A stretch of DNA of 30,191 nucleotides, taken from positions 77,501 to 107,691 of the forward strand of contig JAQGDQ010000721.1 of NCBI GenBank assembly GCA_030141605.1, in the 5' to 3' direction. The notes under the pieces are model-generated. The model was not told where the DNA came from and ran no database searches. It saw only the letters and a program-made list of their open reading frames with translations. Source of the stretch: Tubiluchus corallicola. Its lineage: Eukaryota; Priapulida; Priapulimorpha; Priapulimorphida; Tubiluchidae. The translations under genes and the position numbers were made by a program. Of the stretch, positions 13,801 through 20,602 are shown piece after piece. Each line of letters begins with the position of its first letter. Positions within the stretch are counted from its first letter, which is position 1.

Positions 13801-16800
13801 ATGGTACGAAATCAGCTATCTGATGCTTTTATAAAAATTTATTACACTTTTGACAAAAATTGACAGTGCGCTACTTTTCTTCAAGACGAATGACGTCATT
13901 GGAAGAAGAATGGGTATTGGAAATTTGAGCGTCCTAGCCTGAAGTGATCGTAACTTTAAACTGACTTTACTATAGTTACGTGAGGCGCTTATTGCAGTTT
14001 CATTACTAAATCCTAATATTTTTCGCGAACATTGAAATAAGCCTAACCTCCTAGAAGCGTTGACTTTTCCTTTAACGTTTTTTTCATATCACTTCGCTGT
14101 TTGTTTTCATTTTGTAGGTAGTTCAGTCTTATTTCCTTTCTTAAGTTCTACAAAGGTTGTGCTAAGATTATTCACGGTTTTATTGTCACTGCTCATGGTT
14201 TACATACTTCTCAGTACCAGGTATGTTGATGTTTTGCAGTTTTTTTTATGTCATTTTCACAATTTCTGTCAACATTTAATGTTCATGTGTCACAATTCAC
14301 GGTCATGGGTCACAGGTCATGGTTCACGGGTCATGGTTTACGGGTCATGGTTCACGGATCATGGTTTACGGTCATGGTTCACATGTCACGATCACGGGTC
14401 ATGGTTCACGGTTCACAGGTCATGATTCACGCAACATGGTTCACAGGTAATGGTTCACGGGTCATGGTTCACAGGCCATGGTTCACGGGTCACGATCACG
14501 GGTCATGGTTCACGTGTCATGTTTTACGGGTCATTGTTCACGGGTCATGGTTCACAGTTCACAGGTCATGTTTCACGGGTCATGGTTCACGGGTCATGGT
14601 TCATGGGTCATGGTTCACAGGTCACAATTCATTGGTCGTGGTTCACGGGTCATGGGTCACAGGTCATGATTCACATGTCACAATTCACGGGTCATGATTC
14701 ACATGTCATGATCACGGGTCATGGTTCACAGGTCATGATTCACGGGTCATAGTTCATGGGTCATGGTTCACAGGTCATGGTTCAGGTCATAGTTCATAAG
14801 TCATGGTTCACGGGTCACAATTCATGGGTTGTGGTTGACGGGTCGTGGTTCACGGGTCATGATTCACAGTCATGGTTCACATGTCACGATCACGGGTCAT
14901 GGTTCACGGGTCAAGTGTCAAGGTTTGTTTGACTCACAAGTTATGTTTTGTATGTGGCTAACCTTAATCCTAATCCTAATCTGCTTCACAAACTAATTTC
15001 TTGTATGTGGGAATTGTAAACTTTAGCCAAAAATGATAGTTTTACCATATTTGTTATTGATAGATGCATTTTTTAGTTATGAAGGACTATTCTGCTTATC
15101 CTTGTGCTGTCTGCTCTGCTGCTGGCTACTCATAGAGCATCGCATCAGCGACACACGTTTTACTCAAGTAAGAAACTTATTCCAATTGTATCTTGTATTC
15201 CATTGAATTTTTGAATTTTTTATATTTTATTCTTGAATTAGGTTAAAACAAAACCGGACCCAATCTTAAACAATAGGTCACAATAATCTACTCTTCAGAA
15301 TATTGAAGGGGAACGTAGTATTTTTTCAAAAATGACCTACGTGAAAGAATTATTACCACACAGATAGCAGATAGCTAAGTGTTTGAAAATAAAGTTAATA
15401 GAATTGAACTACTTTGCACATTAAGAGAAGGCTTTTTAGTTTACATATATAAACTGGTTGTTATTTGTATAGTATACCACTGATGATGACAGCTGATTGC
15501 TGTTGAAACTTTTGACGTGTTTTTTAAACTGTTGTAAATTAAGGTTTTTAACAAAAATTGTGTCGTTTTAATAATAATATTCTTTGAAGTGCCTGTGTAA
15601 ATTGACTTAGTAGTTTTTTTTTGTTTTCAGTTGACAAGTGTTGATTTTAAACCGAAGAAAAGATACACAATGGAAAACTTGAACAGGTATTTATGCCTGT
15701 CTGATGTGAGATGCAGCTGTTTTTATCTTTTCTTCATCACTCTTGCTTTCTTTGGTACAGGAAACATTGCTAGCCTAAACAGGTAAGCTACAATAATGTC
15801 TAATAGCACTTATAATCGATAATGCGTGAACATCCTACATAGTGTTGACTTATAATGCACGGCCAGCAGCAGCTTTTACTGACGTAAAATTAACAGTCAG
15901 AGTACAATGGATGACGTCAGAACAATGGCTTCGCGTTAGCAGTTTTATAAGCGGTAATCTTCCGAAATGGAACCTCCAATCAACTCATCGCCACTCTTCT
16001 TGATGGAGGAGACTCGAAAAAACCGTACATCCAAAGAGCTATATATCCACTTCCAGGAGTCCCACCAGGCGCAACTAGAATGTTTTTTCTACAAGCTGTT
16101 CACTCAAAATTTTGGAAAAATCTGGAATTGAGTCCGGGAAAACACCCATTATGGGATGCCGTCGCCGAGTACGGGAAAACACGCATTACGGGACGCCGTC
16201 GCCGAGTACGGGAAAACACCCGTTACGGGATGCCGTCGCCGAGTACGGGAAAACACCCATTATGCGACGCCGTTGCCGAGTACGGGAAAACACCCGTTAC
16301 GGGATGCCGTCGCCGAGTATGGGAAAACGCCCATTACGGGATGCCGTCGCCGAGTACGGGAAAACGCCCATTACGCGACGCCGTTGCCGAGTACGGGAAA
16401 ACACCCGTTACGGGATGCCGTCGCCGAGTATGGGAAAACGCCCATTACGCGACGCCGTTGCCGAGTACGGGAAAACACCCGTTACGGGATGCCGTCGCCG
16501 AGTACGGGAAAACACGCATTACGGGACGCCATCACCGAGTACGGGAAAACACCCGTTACGGGATGCCGTCGCCGAGTACGGGAAAACACGCATTACGGGA
16601 CGCCGTCGCCGAGTACGGGAAAACACCCGTTACGGGATGCCGTCGCCGAGTACGGGAAAACACCCATTACGCGACGCCGTTGCCGAGTACGGGAAAACAC
16701 CCGTTACGGGATGCCGTCGCCGAGTATGGGAAAACACCCATTACGGGACGCCGTTGCCCTCATGTAGAAGCTAGATATGGTTCTGAAATCTTCTAGTTAT

Positions 16801-19800
16801 TCACATATCCTGAATCACCATTTCATGAGGATCATTTTGATACCAAGTTCATCACTCTAAGTTATTTCTAAGTTGAGATAATCCACATTGAAGTTGAGGT
16901 GCAGGCTGTGCACTGAAAAACATAATCTTGAGAAAATCGCTGTTAGCCATTGTTTTTTGTCGCGTCTCTACAAAACACTTAACATTACAAGAACACATTG
17001 CAGTTATGTTTAAATCCAGTAGATGGCTCTTTCTGACGAATATCTGGCTTGGCAGCAGAAAAACCGAAGCAAAATAACTACTTCCAGTAACTACTATCAG
17101 AGTTTGAAAATACAATTTTTTTATAATACCATGACTAGTTTCTAGCCAGAAAAGTGGTTAGGGGGTTAGATTTTTAACATGTTTTAAACATTTTCTTGAT
17201 AATTTGATGCCAAAATACAAAAGTCCAATTATTTAGTCAACATTTGACCCAATTTTTGGTGTATTCTACTTTGAAGCGTCATAACGTAATTTTCAGTATG
17301 CCAACTTATGGACGGTTGAAAGATTATAGATTATAACCTATTATAACCTATTATAGATTAGTCAAGAGAAACTATTTGTATCATAAGAGTATATTCATAC
17401 TTTGTCTGTACATCAATTTATCGTTTAAGATCGTGATTCCTATTCATAATGTACTGTGTATTTATTTACAGTTTTGATCCTGCATCTGTTTATGTGATTC
17501 CTATTCATAATGTACTGTGTATTTATTTACAGTTTTGATCCTGCATCTGTTTACTGTTTTCTTACCGTCTTCAGTCCATTCACAATGGGAGCTTTGATGA
17601 TGCTGAAGGTATGTAAAACTGACATATTGGTTAATGCTACTTTGGACACTGACATATTGGTTAATGCTACTTTGGACATCATTATTTTATTTCCTCTGGT
17701 GTCAATGTTCTTTGTGAAGTTTAATTTTCCCAGCAGTGACACTCATAATGGTGTGTAAATAGTTAGTTTAGAATTCTGCCTGCCCAATGTCCACAATACA
17801 CAACAGCCTGCCCAATGTCCACAACACACATAACAACCTCCCCAATGTCCACAACAGACATAACAGCCCACCCCCCAATGTCCACAACAGATGTAAACAG
17901 GTTGCCCAATGTCCACAACAGATGTAAACAGGCTGCCCAATGTCCACAACACACATAACAGCCTGCCCAATGTCCACAATACACATAACAGCCTTCTCAA
18001 TGTCCACAACAGATGTAAACAGGCTGCCCAATGTCCACAACACACATAACAGGCTGCCCAATGTCCACAACAGACGTAACAGCCTGCCCAATGTCCACAA
18101 CAGATGTAAACAGGCTGCCCAATGTCCACAACAGATGTAAATGGGCTGCCCAATGTCCACAATATGCATAACAGCCTCCCCAATGTCCACAACACACATA
18201 ACAGCCTGCCCAATGTCCACAACACACATAACAGCCTGCCCAATGTCCACAACAGATGTAAACAGGCTGCCCAATGTCCACAACAGATGTAACGGGCTGC
18301 CCAATGTCCACAACACACATAACAGCCTGCCCAATGTCCACAACACACATAACAGCCTGCCCAATGTCCACAACAGATGCAAACAGGCTGCCCAATGTCC
18401 ACAACAGATGTAACGGGCTGCCCAATGTCCACAACAGACATAACAGCCTGCCCAATGTCCACAACAGATGTAAACAGGCTGCCCAATGTCCACAACAGAT
18501 GTAACGGGCTGCCCAATGTCCACAACAGACATAACAGCCTCCCCAAGGTCCACAACAGATGTAACGGACATAATCACGATGATATTCTGACCGAAGTTTT
18601 TAATGTCTCGTTGAGGACTAGTATATTTGTTCATAAGTTGAGTACTAGTATATTTGTTCATAATTTGATAATTTGCTATACCACTTCACTAACAATACCG
18701 TTTGTATTTTTATACTTGTGACAAAGAACATTGTATAATAAATATTTTGTAGTTTAAATTTGAGTTTATTTAGGTTGTAATACCATTCATAATGGTGAGC
18801 TGTGTATTTCATGCCATCCATGTCACAACTAAAGTACCAACAACTAGTCTCTTCTTATTGGTTCTCATTATGTCAGACTTCATGGGATTGGTGAGTTTAT
18901 AGTAAAGTAATGTCTCTTCTTATTGGTTCTCATTATATCAGACTTCATGGGATTGGTGAGTCTATAGTAAAGTAATGTCTCTTCTTATTGGTTCTCATTA
19001 TGTCAGACTTCATGGGATTGGTGAGTTTATAGTAAAGTAATGTCTCTTCTTATTGGTTCTCATTATGTCAGACTTCATGGGATTGGTGAGTTTATAGTAA
19101 AGTAATGTCTCTTCTTACTGGTTCTCATTATGTCAGACTTCATGGGATTGGTGAATCTACAGTAAAGTAATGTCTCTTCTTATTGGTTCTCATTATGTCA
19201 GACTTCATGTGATTGGTGAGTCTATAGTAAAGTAATGTTGAAAATACTCAATGTAAGCAAACTTTGCCCAATAATTTTTGCTAAGAAAGTCTAAAAACAC
19301 ACATTTTGTCCTTCAAACATTATCATGAAGCCAATAAAGTTAGACGATGCAGTTCGTCACAAACGAGCACACTGACAGGTACAGCACCTGTTTTTTGTGC
19401 AACGCGTTTCCGAAATACAGGCACTAGTACGCGTCTAACTAGTAAATGGTGAAATGCATGTAACAGCAAAAAACTAGTGGCGCGAACACGAAATTGTGTT
19501 GTGTGGTAATAATTCTTTCATGCAAGTCATTTCTTAAAAAAATAATATTTCCTTTCACTATTTTAAAAAGTAGATTGTTTTGACGTACAGTTTAAGATTA
19601 GGTCTGGTTTTGCTTTAAGTACAATTTTCAGTTTCCAGAAGGCCAAACTGAATAAAATTAATGTGGGGGGGGGGGGCGGTAGTTATATACAAAGTTGCAG
19701 GATGAATCCTGTTTTAATTCTTTTTTCTTCTTTTTCAGCACTTTTTCTTCATGGTACAAGATTCTGGAAGTTGGTTGGATATTGGAACTAGCATAAGTCA

Positions 19801-19903
19801 CTATGTGATAGCACTGACAACAAATATATTTATAGCTTTACTTTACTGCATAGCAAAAATACTCACCAGTTGGCATATCAGTCTAAGTGAAAAGTTAGAC
19901 TAG
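1693..19903 (+). CDS. PIGN: GPI ethanolamine phosphate transferase 1, 3' part of gene (15 exons, 5' end outside window)
   Basis: Transfers ethanolamine phosphate from phosphatidylethanolamine to the first mannose of the GPI precursor at the ER membrane. Exons: 1693-1823, 2384-3079, 4296-4368, 7061-7163, 8864-8956, 10233-10324, 10996-11046, 12795-12858, 13322-13430, 14118-14220, 15077-15167, 15631-15782, 17533-17608, 18774-18890, 19739-19903. All introns are GT-AG, all phases match, and the join reads 704 residues to a TAG stop. The first exon carries [10 protein letters not shown] and the second [14 protein letters not shown], which supply metal-binding Asp and His residues of the alkaline phosphatase superfamily. 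The rest is a long hydrophobic C-terminal domain in the PIGN order, with hallmarks [30 protein letters not shown] and [13 protein letters not shown]. The catalytic Thr and N-terminal signal anchor must be upstream of base 1. PIGO and PIGG share the catalytic fold but not this membrane domain, so the PIGN call is firm. Confidence 0.97.
1903..2291. mobile_element. TA-flanked MITE, about 390 bp, PIGN intron
   Basis: The left end AGCCTTTTCGCAGTT follows TA at 1901-1902 and the right end is AACTGTGAAAAGACT, an imperfect inverted repeat. Internal inverted copies of AGGTCAAAGGTTAAGTG lie at 1943 and 2238 (reverse). No coding capacity. Same orientation as the copy at 23254-23645. Confidence 0.8.
2384..3079 (+). 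CDS. PIGN: PIGN long exon: rest of catalytic domain, linker, first C-terminal membrane helix
   Basis: This 696-base exon starts after TTTAG at 2379-2383 and ends at GTAAGT (3080). It begins [19 protein letters not shown], where His of GSHG is the third expected metal ligand, and continues with [21 protein letters not shown], the conserved end of the catalytic fold. A charged linker rich in Lys and Glu follows. The first membrane helix is about [18 protein letters not shown]. The open frame runs upstream to an ATG at 2350, but that part is intron and not a start. Confidence 0.96.
3189..3784. mobile_element. TA MITE, truncated copy joined to a fuller copy, PIGN intron
   Basis: AGCCTTTTCACAGTTTC starts after TA at 3187. 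A partial copy runs to about 3405 and is followed directly by a second copy from the same end, which runs to GAAAAGGCT at 3784. The two halves share TAGGTCAAAGGTTAAGTGTACC and TCAGTTCAGTAACTTCAG. Opposite orientation to the copy at 1903-2291. Confidence 0.8.
3886..4053. mobile_element. hAT-like MITE fragment
   Basis: CTTGACAAATGAG...TACGCTCGTTT...CAGGTTGGTCAAAT matches 5219-5285 in the same order, and the right end CAGCTACGCCACTG is a typical hAT-type terminus. The left end is missing. A 63-codon open frame on the minus strand here is fortuitous. Confidence 0.55.
4170..4240. repeat. Single copy of the 30 bp minisatellite monomer plus short GAT run
   Basis: TTTAGAATTCTGCCTGCCCA followed by ATGTCTACAATA is almost identical to the left edge of the 17773-18566 array. 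It is followed by CGTGACGGGCGTATGACG and a (GAT)n run. Confidence 0.75.
4296..4368 (+). CDS. PIGN: PIGN exon: membrane segment
   Basis: The acceptor is TTCTTGCAG and the donor GTAAGT at 4369. It enters in phase 1 and leaves in phase 2. The peptide is [19 protein letters not shown] followed by SQVWQ, a hydrophobic helix with aromatic edges matching the PIGN membrane domain. An 88 bp tandem array begins about 45 bases after the donor. Confidence 0.9.
4415..5036. repeat. 88 bp tandem array, 7 copies, PIGN intron
   Basis: The unit starts TTTGCTATTAAAGGAAAACA and ends GAAACCGAACTTGTATTTG. Copies start at 4421, 4509, 4597, 4685, 4773, 4861 and 4949, exactly 88 apart and nearly identical, suggesting recent amplification. 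Confidence 0.96.
5049..5474. mobile_element. hAT-like non-autonomous element with 8 bp TSD
   Basis: CTACTTAT occurs at 5041-5048 and 5475-5482, exactly flanking the element. The left end TAGGGGCGTATCCAGG and the right end TTAGCTAGGACACTG are degenerate versions of a CAGTGGCGTAGC-type inverted repeat. A run of 19 C lies at 5432-5450. No transposase. Confidence 0.78.
5648..6290. mobile_element. Possible further hAT-like element
   Basis: CATTGGTGTAGCGAG near 5648 and TTGATACGCCTCAT near 6280 resemble inverted hAT termini, with G-rich and C-rich sub-terminal stretches. I see no clear target duplication, so this is tentative. Confidence 0.35.
6600..6660. other. Hairpin followed by A-rich run
   Basis: CAGTGGGCT and AGCCCACTG form a 9 bp perfect stem around a loop with a second small pairing (AAGC/GCTT). 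A GATAAAAAAAATGG run follows about 12 bases later. This could be the 3' end of a truncated LINE-type retroelement. The rest of 6300-7060 shows nothing I recognise. Confidence 0.4.
7061..7163 (+). CDS. PIGN: PIGN exon: membrane segment
   Basis: The acceptor is TTTTCTTTTCAG and the donor GTAAGT at 7164; the exon is entered in phase 2 and left in phase 0. The peptide starts [15 protein letters not shown] and then carries one membrane helix, [18 protein letters not shown]. Confidence 0.9.
7326..8516. mobile_element. hAT-like non-autonomous element (host of a nested MITE)
   Basis: The left end CAATGCCGGCTCTATCTCTAGG pairs with the right end CCTAGAGCTGCCCCTG. Flanks CCAGAACT (7318-7325) and ACAGAACT (8517-8524) match at 7 of 8 bases, fitting a hAT target duplication. 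It holds a 57 bp direct duplication at 7425-7539 (CATAGATGGCAGCAYATG). A 112-codon open frame at 8118 is non-coding transposon sequence. Confidence 0.72.
7800..8313. mobile_element. Nested hAT MITE with perfect 8 bp TSD
   Basis: AATTAACT flanks it exactly at 7792-7799 and 8314-8321. Ends CGGGGATGAGAA and TTCTCATCTCTG are a near-perfect 12 bp inverted repeat of the CAGGG type. A second copy lies at 9674-10171. Confidence 0.88.
8864..8956 (+). CDS. PIGN: PIGN exon: membrane segment
   Basis: Thirty-one codons lie between TTTTGTAG and the donor GTAATT at 8957, phase 0 at both ends. The peptide starts [18 protein letters not shown] and continues LWPLVSYS. It matches the PIGN block around the SFFYR motif. 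A transposon target duplication begins 7 bases after the donor. Confidence 0.9.
8972..9532. mobile_element. hAT-like MITE next to a PIGN donor
   Basis: TTCATAAT occurs at 8964-8971 and 9533-9540. Inside, TTAAAGGAAACCGGCTGATT (left) pairs imperfectly over about 33 bases with ATCATCCGGTTTTCCTCTAA (right); the left tip seems to have lost 2-3 bases. No coding capacity. Confidence 0.68.
9575..9655 (-). mobile_element. Possible LINE 3' tail, heavily truncated
   Basis: Read on the minus strand: TGTAATTGTATTTTTGTGTT then GAAGAAATAAATACAAATAC, ending in (AAATAC)n. This resembles a non-LTR retroelement 3' end with a microsatellite tail. No protein similarity is visible. Confidence 0.4.
9674..10171. 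mobile_element. Second copy of the nested hAT MITE, 5' truncated
   Basis: It matches 7820-8313 over its length from GGAATTCCGAGTTTTTGGAA, in the same orientation, and ends in TTCTCATCCCTG. The left terminal repeat is missing. It ends about 60 bases before a PIGN acceptor. Confidence 0.85.
10233..10324 (+). CDS. PIGN: PIGN exon: membrane segment with FPLLPVVGR motif
   Basis: It starts after TTTTGTAG and ends at GTAAGT (10325), leaving in phase 2. The peptide starts [15 protein letters not shown] and continues [15 protein letters not shown]. The FPL-PVVGR block is a strong PIGN signature. Confidence 0.92.
10325..10995. other. PIGN intron, no recognised element
   Basis: AT-rich with short direct repeats (TTACTATCC, TACTTACTATG near 10820-10850). 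Two open frames of 70 and 77 codons have no family resemblance and no splice context. Weak similarity of 10770-10900 to 6825-6930 suggests an old dispersed repeat. Confidence 0.4.
10996..11046 (+). CDS. PIGN: PIGN short exon: membrane segment
   Basis: This 51-base exon lies between TTCTTTTTAG and GTAAAC, with one base completing the previous codon and phase 2 at the end. It encodes [16 protein letters not shown], one hydrophobic helix. It is recognised by frame continuity and hydrophobicity more than by strict motif. Confidence 0.82.
   Translation, partial: SSYRSNLCYPDCIRYN
11386..12729. repeat. About 55 bp minisatellite, about 25 copies, PIGN intron
   Basis: The unit includes ACTTTGTGTATGCATTTGGG, TGCTGGTTTG, a T run of 6-8 and CTAAACAAAATGAAAA. 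Variants (GAAAAC, GAAAAA, GAAGAA; TTTG or TTGG before the T run) fall in blocks, so the array grew by local duplication. Open frames on both strands are artefacts. Confidence 0.96.
12795..12858 (+). CDS. PIGN: PIGN short exon: loop and start of next helix
   Basis: This 64-base exon follows CTGTTTCAG and ends at GTAATA (12859), phase 0. It encodes [20 protein letters not shown] and ends IQ. It lies about 65 bases after the end of the 55 bp minisatellite. The call rests on frame continuity and on its place between two certain exons. Confidence 0.8.
12941..13133. mobile_element. TA MITE, partial copy, PIGN intron
   Basis: It begins AGCCTTTCCACAGTTTC, carries AGGTCAGAGGTTAAG and TCAGTTCAGTAACTTCAG, and ends at CATAGAGTGATTT. 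It covers about the first half of the element. Same orientation as 3189-3784. Confidence 0.78.
13322..13430 (+). CDS. PIGN: PIGN exon: helix plus conserved KQGLP loop
   Basis: It starts after GAATTTAG and ends at GTGAGT (13431), phase 1. The peptide starts [20 protein letters not shown] and is followed by [16 protein letters not shown]. The KQGLP-N-IISW block is diagnostic of the PIGN family. Confidence 0.95.
13650..14060. repeat. Dispersed repeat, copy 1 (inverted copy at 29050-29400)
   Basis: It shares GACAGTGCGC, TTCTTCAAGACGAATGACGT and CTAAATCCTAA...GCGAACATTGAA with the reverse complement of 29050-29400. It carries the palindrome TGACGTCA at 13891. No terminal repeats identified. Confidence 0.7.
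14118..14220 (+). CDS. PIGN: PIGN exon: membrane segment
   Basis: It starts after CATTTTGTAG and ends at GTATGT (14221), entered in phase 1 and left in phase 2. The peptide is [10 protein letters not shown], then [20 protein letters not shown] and LST. A 15 bp-type minisatellite starts about 47 bases after the donor. Confidence 0.94.
14268..14925. repeat. About 15 bp minisatellite (GGTCATGGTTCACGG), PIGN intron
   Basis: More than 40 variable copies of TCATGGTTCACGGG with changes to ATTCACAGG, TCACGATCACGGG and similar. Open frames of up to 149 codons are artefacts of the stop-poor unit. The array starts 47 bases after a donor. Confidence 0.95.
15077..15167 (+). CDS. PIGN: PIGN exon: membrane segment
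   Basis: The acceptor is the TTTTTTAG ending at 15076. The earlier AG at about 15063 would give a stop at once. The donor is GTAAGA at 15168. The peptide starts [20 protein letters not shown] and ends [10 protein letters not shown]. The Cys-rich helix is unusual but position and frame fit the family. Confidence 0.92.
15236..15366 (-). repeat. Dispersed repeat, inverted copy of 19493-19622
   Basis: The reverse complement shares GTGTGGTAATAATTCTTTCA, TTTAAGATTRGGTCYGGTTT and the intervening order with 19493-19622. Both copies are in PIGN introns. Family unknown. Confidence 0.75.
15367..15612. repeat. Dispersed repeat related to 1270-1400
   Basis: It shares AGCTAAGTGTTTGAAAATAA and TTGAACTRCTTTG with the first intron. 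It contains CCACTGATGATGACAGCTGA and TTGAAACTTTTGACG, reminiscent of the pattern seen near Penelope-like element ends, but that link is tentative. Confidence 0.45.
15631..15782 (+). CDS. PIGN: PIGN exon with FFGTGNIAS motif
   Basis: It starts after TTGTTTTCAG and ends at GTAAGC (15783), phase 2. It has a basic loop (FKPKKRY) and a helix ending [13 protein letters not shown]. The FFGTGNIAS motif is among the most conserved in the PIGN membrane domain. Confidence 0.96.
15967..16131 (+). other. Short open frame of 54 codons, unidentified
   Basis: An ATG follows TAATCTTCCGAA and reads [20 protein letters not shown] on to a TGA just before the 37 bp array. It is not low-complexity and its codons look plausible, but I recognise no family. 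It could be a relic of a transposon protein or chance. Confidence 0.25.
16132..16757. repeat. 37 bp CpG-rich minisatellite, about 17 copies, PIGN intron
   Basis: The unit contains CGAGTACGGGAAAACACCCG and TTACGGGATGCCGTCGC. With no stop codon and a period not divisible by 3, three overlapping open frames of 203-238 codons result; they are not genes. Two unit types alternate through much of the array, giving a 74 bp higher-order period. Confidence 0.96.
16793..17315. repeat. Dispersed repeat, copy 1 of 3
   Basis: CTAGTTATTCACATATCCTG, TAATCCACATTGAA, AAACATAATCTTGAGAAAAT and TTTCTAGCCAGAAAA recur in order at 27930-28385, and the start recurs at 30145-30191. No terminal repeat or coding sequence. 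A minus-strand 87-codon frame is incidental. Confidence 0.85.
17433..17554. repeat. 61 bp tandem duplication spanning a splice acceptor
   Basis: GTGATTCCTATTCATAATGT...ACAGTTTTGATCCTGCATCTG occurs at 17433-17493 and 17494-17554, nearly identical. It includes 39 intron bases and 22 exon bases of PIGN. Confidence 0.97.
17533..17608 (+). CDS. PIGN: PIGN exon with duplicated acceptor and start
   Basis: The peptide starts [16 protein letters not shown] and ends TMGALMMLK, a highly conserved PIGN block. The donor is GTATGT at 17609. The acceptor region and the first 22 exon bases occur twice in a 61 bp tandem duplication (17433-17554). Only the downstream acceptor at 17531-17532 keeps the frame; the upstream one at 17470-17471 leads to a TGA within the duplicated exon start. 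Confidence 0.95.
17619..17676. repeat. 28 bp direct duplication after a PIGN donor
   Basis: CTGACATATTGGTTAATGCT followed by ACTTTGGA occurs twice in tandem, beginning about 12 bases after the donor at 17609. Confidence 0.9.
17773..18566. repeat. About 30 bp minisatellite, about 26 copies, PIGN intron
   Basis: The unit is GCCCAATGTCCACAACAGAT followed by GTAACAGCCT or GTAAACAGGCT. Variants (ACACAT, AGATGT, AGACAT) recur in ordered groups. The long frames of up to 297 codons on the minus strand are artefacts. Confidence 0.96.
18774..18890 (+). CDS. PIGN: PIGN exon whose 3' end seeds a donor array
   Basis: Thirty-nine codons lie between TTTATTTAG and GTGAGT (18891), phase 0 at both ends. The peptide starts [15 protein letters not shown] and ends [15 protein letters not shown]. 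Its last 44 bases and donor are repeated five more times downstream. Confidence 0.95.
18847..19236. repeat. 65 bp array, 6 copies, each with exon end plus donor
   Basis: Copies begin at 18847, 18912, 18977, 19042, 19107 and 19172. Each holds the last 44 bases of the preceding PIGN exon, a GTGAGT donor (GTGAAT in the fifth) and 15 further bases. The first copy is the genuine exon end. Confidence 0.97.
19493..19738. repeat. Dispersed repeat copy and G tract before last PIGN exon
   Basis: 19493-19622 is the inverted partner of 15236-15366. A run of 12 G at 19665-19676 is followed by the C/T-rich acceptor tract. 19240-19490 shows nothing recognised. Confidence 0.65.
19739..19903 (+). CDS. PIGN: PIGN last coding exon and stop
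   Basis: It starts after CTTTTTCAG and runs in phase 0 to TAG at 19901-19903. It begins [20 protein letters not shown] and continues [11 protein letters not shown], the conserved end of PIGN, then a final helix and a short polar tail ending SEKLD. The tail has no classical KKXX signal. Confidence 0.97.
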   Translation, partial: HFFFMVQDSGSWLDIGTSISHYVIALTTNIFIALLYCIAKILTSWHISLSEKLD

Positions 19904-20020
19904 AATGTGAACTTGTTAAACATTAGGTAAGAACTTTCATGTAAATAAATTAAAGAAAGCGAGTTTGCAATGTACTGTTCTCATATACAGTAAATACACA
20001 TACACATATACAGTCATATA

Positions 20021-20602
20021 CAGTAAGTATGCATGACTCGAACATCTCGGGACCGGAAATTTTGTTCAACTTATGCGAGGGTTCAAGTTAGACAATGTTT
20101 GTAAGAAAACAAGACTGAGTCACTCATCAACGTGGGACAGTACACTAGTAACACTACAGCCTGTGAAAATGACAAACTGAGCATTTAATCAAATATTAAA
20201 CATGTTTTATGAATAATCAAAAATAAAATGACTGGTCCACCTCTATTGTAGTCTCAGTAGCATGGTTAATAGAATTCGGCAATAATACTGTGATCTACAT
20301 TAAGCCACGTTTGTTAAGCCATGCTGTGTTTAGTGTTCTGCTAAGGTAATACAAGAAATCTTAGCATTTTTGAAGAAACTAGTAGTTAAAATTGTAACGT
20401 GGTGCACACTTTCACATAGGATTTCTCATTTGGGAAGTTGTTTGAGATAGGTGGGGTAATTTCAGTCAGATTCTTATAAATTGTACCGGGAATTCAGTTT
20501 GAGTTACACGACGTTTCTTAAAGGGAAAATTCGTTCCAGGAGCTCTGTCCGAGACACTCATGAATTTGAGTCATACCGGTTCAAGTTATACATTGTTTAC
20601 TG
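20021..20602. mobile_element. pogo-like non-autonomous element, PIGN 3' flank
   Basis: The left end CAGTAAGTATGCATGACTCG and the right end, reversed, CAGTAAACAATGTATAACTT form an imperfect inverted repeat of about 23 bases continuing into GAAC. TA flanks both sides (20019-20020, 20603-20604). The CAGT start with TA duplication fits the pogo/Tigger branch of Tc1/mariner. No transposase. Confidence 0.75.

Noticed and set aside
14248-14752. Frames of 100-149 codons rich in HGSWFTGH
   Set aside because: Repeats of the 15 bp unit downstream of a certain PIGN donor.
14960-14985. TAATCCTAATCCTAATC as a telomere-like repeat
   Set aside because: Only about three units and not the TTAGGG sequence; simple slippage is enough.
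16080-16796. Three overlapping frames of 203-238 codons, GC-rich
   Set aside because: The 37 bp unit has no stops in any plus-strand frame, so all three frames stay open; no gene signal.
17743-18661. Frames of up to 297 codons on the minus strand and several on the plus strand
   Set aside because: All lie in the 30 bp minisatellite and repeat CGHWAGCYV-type words.
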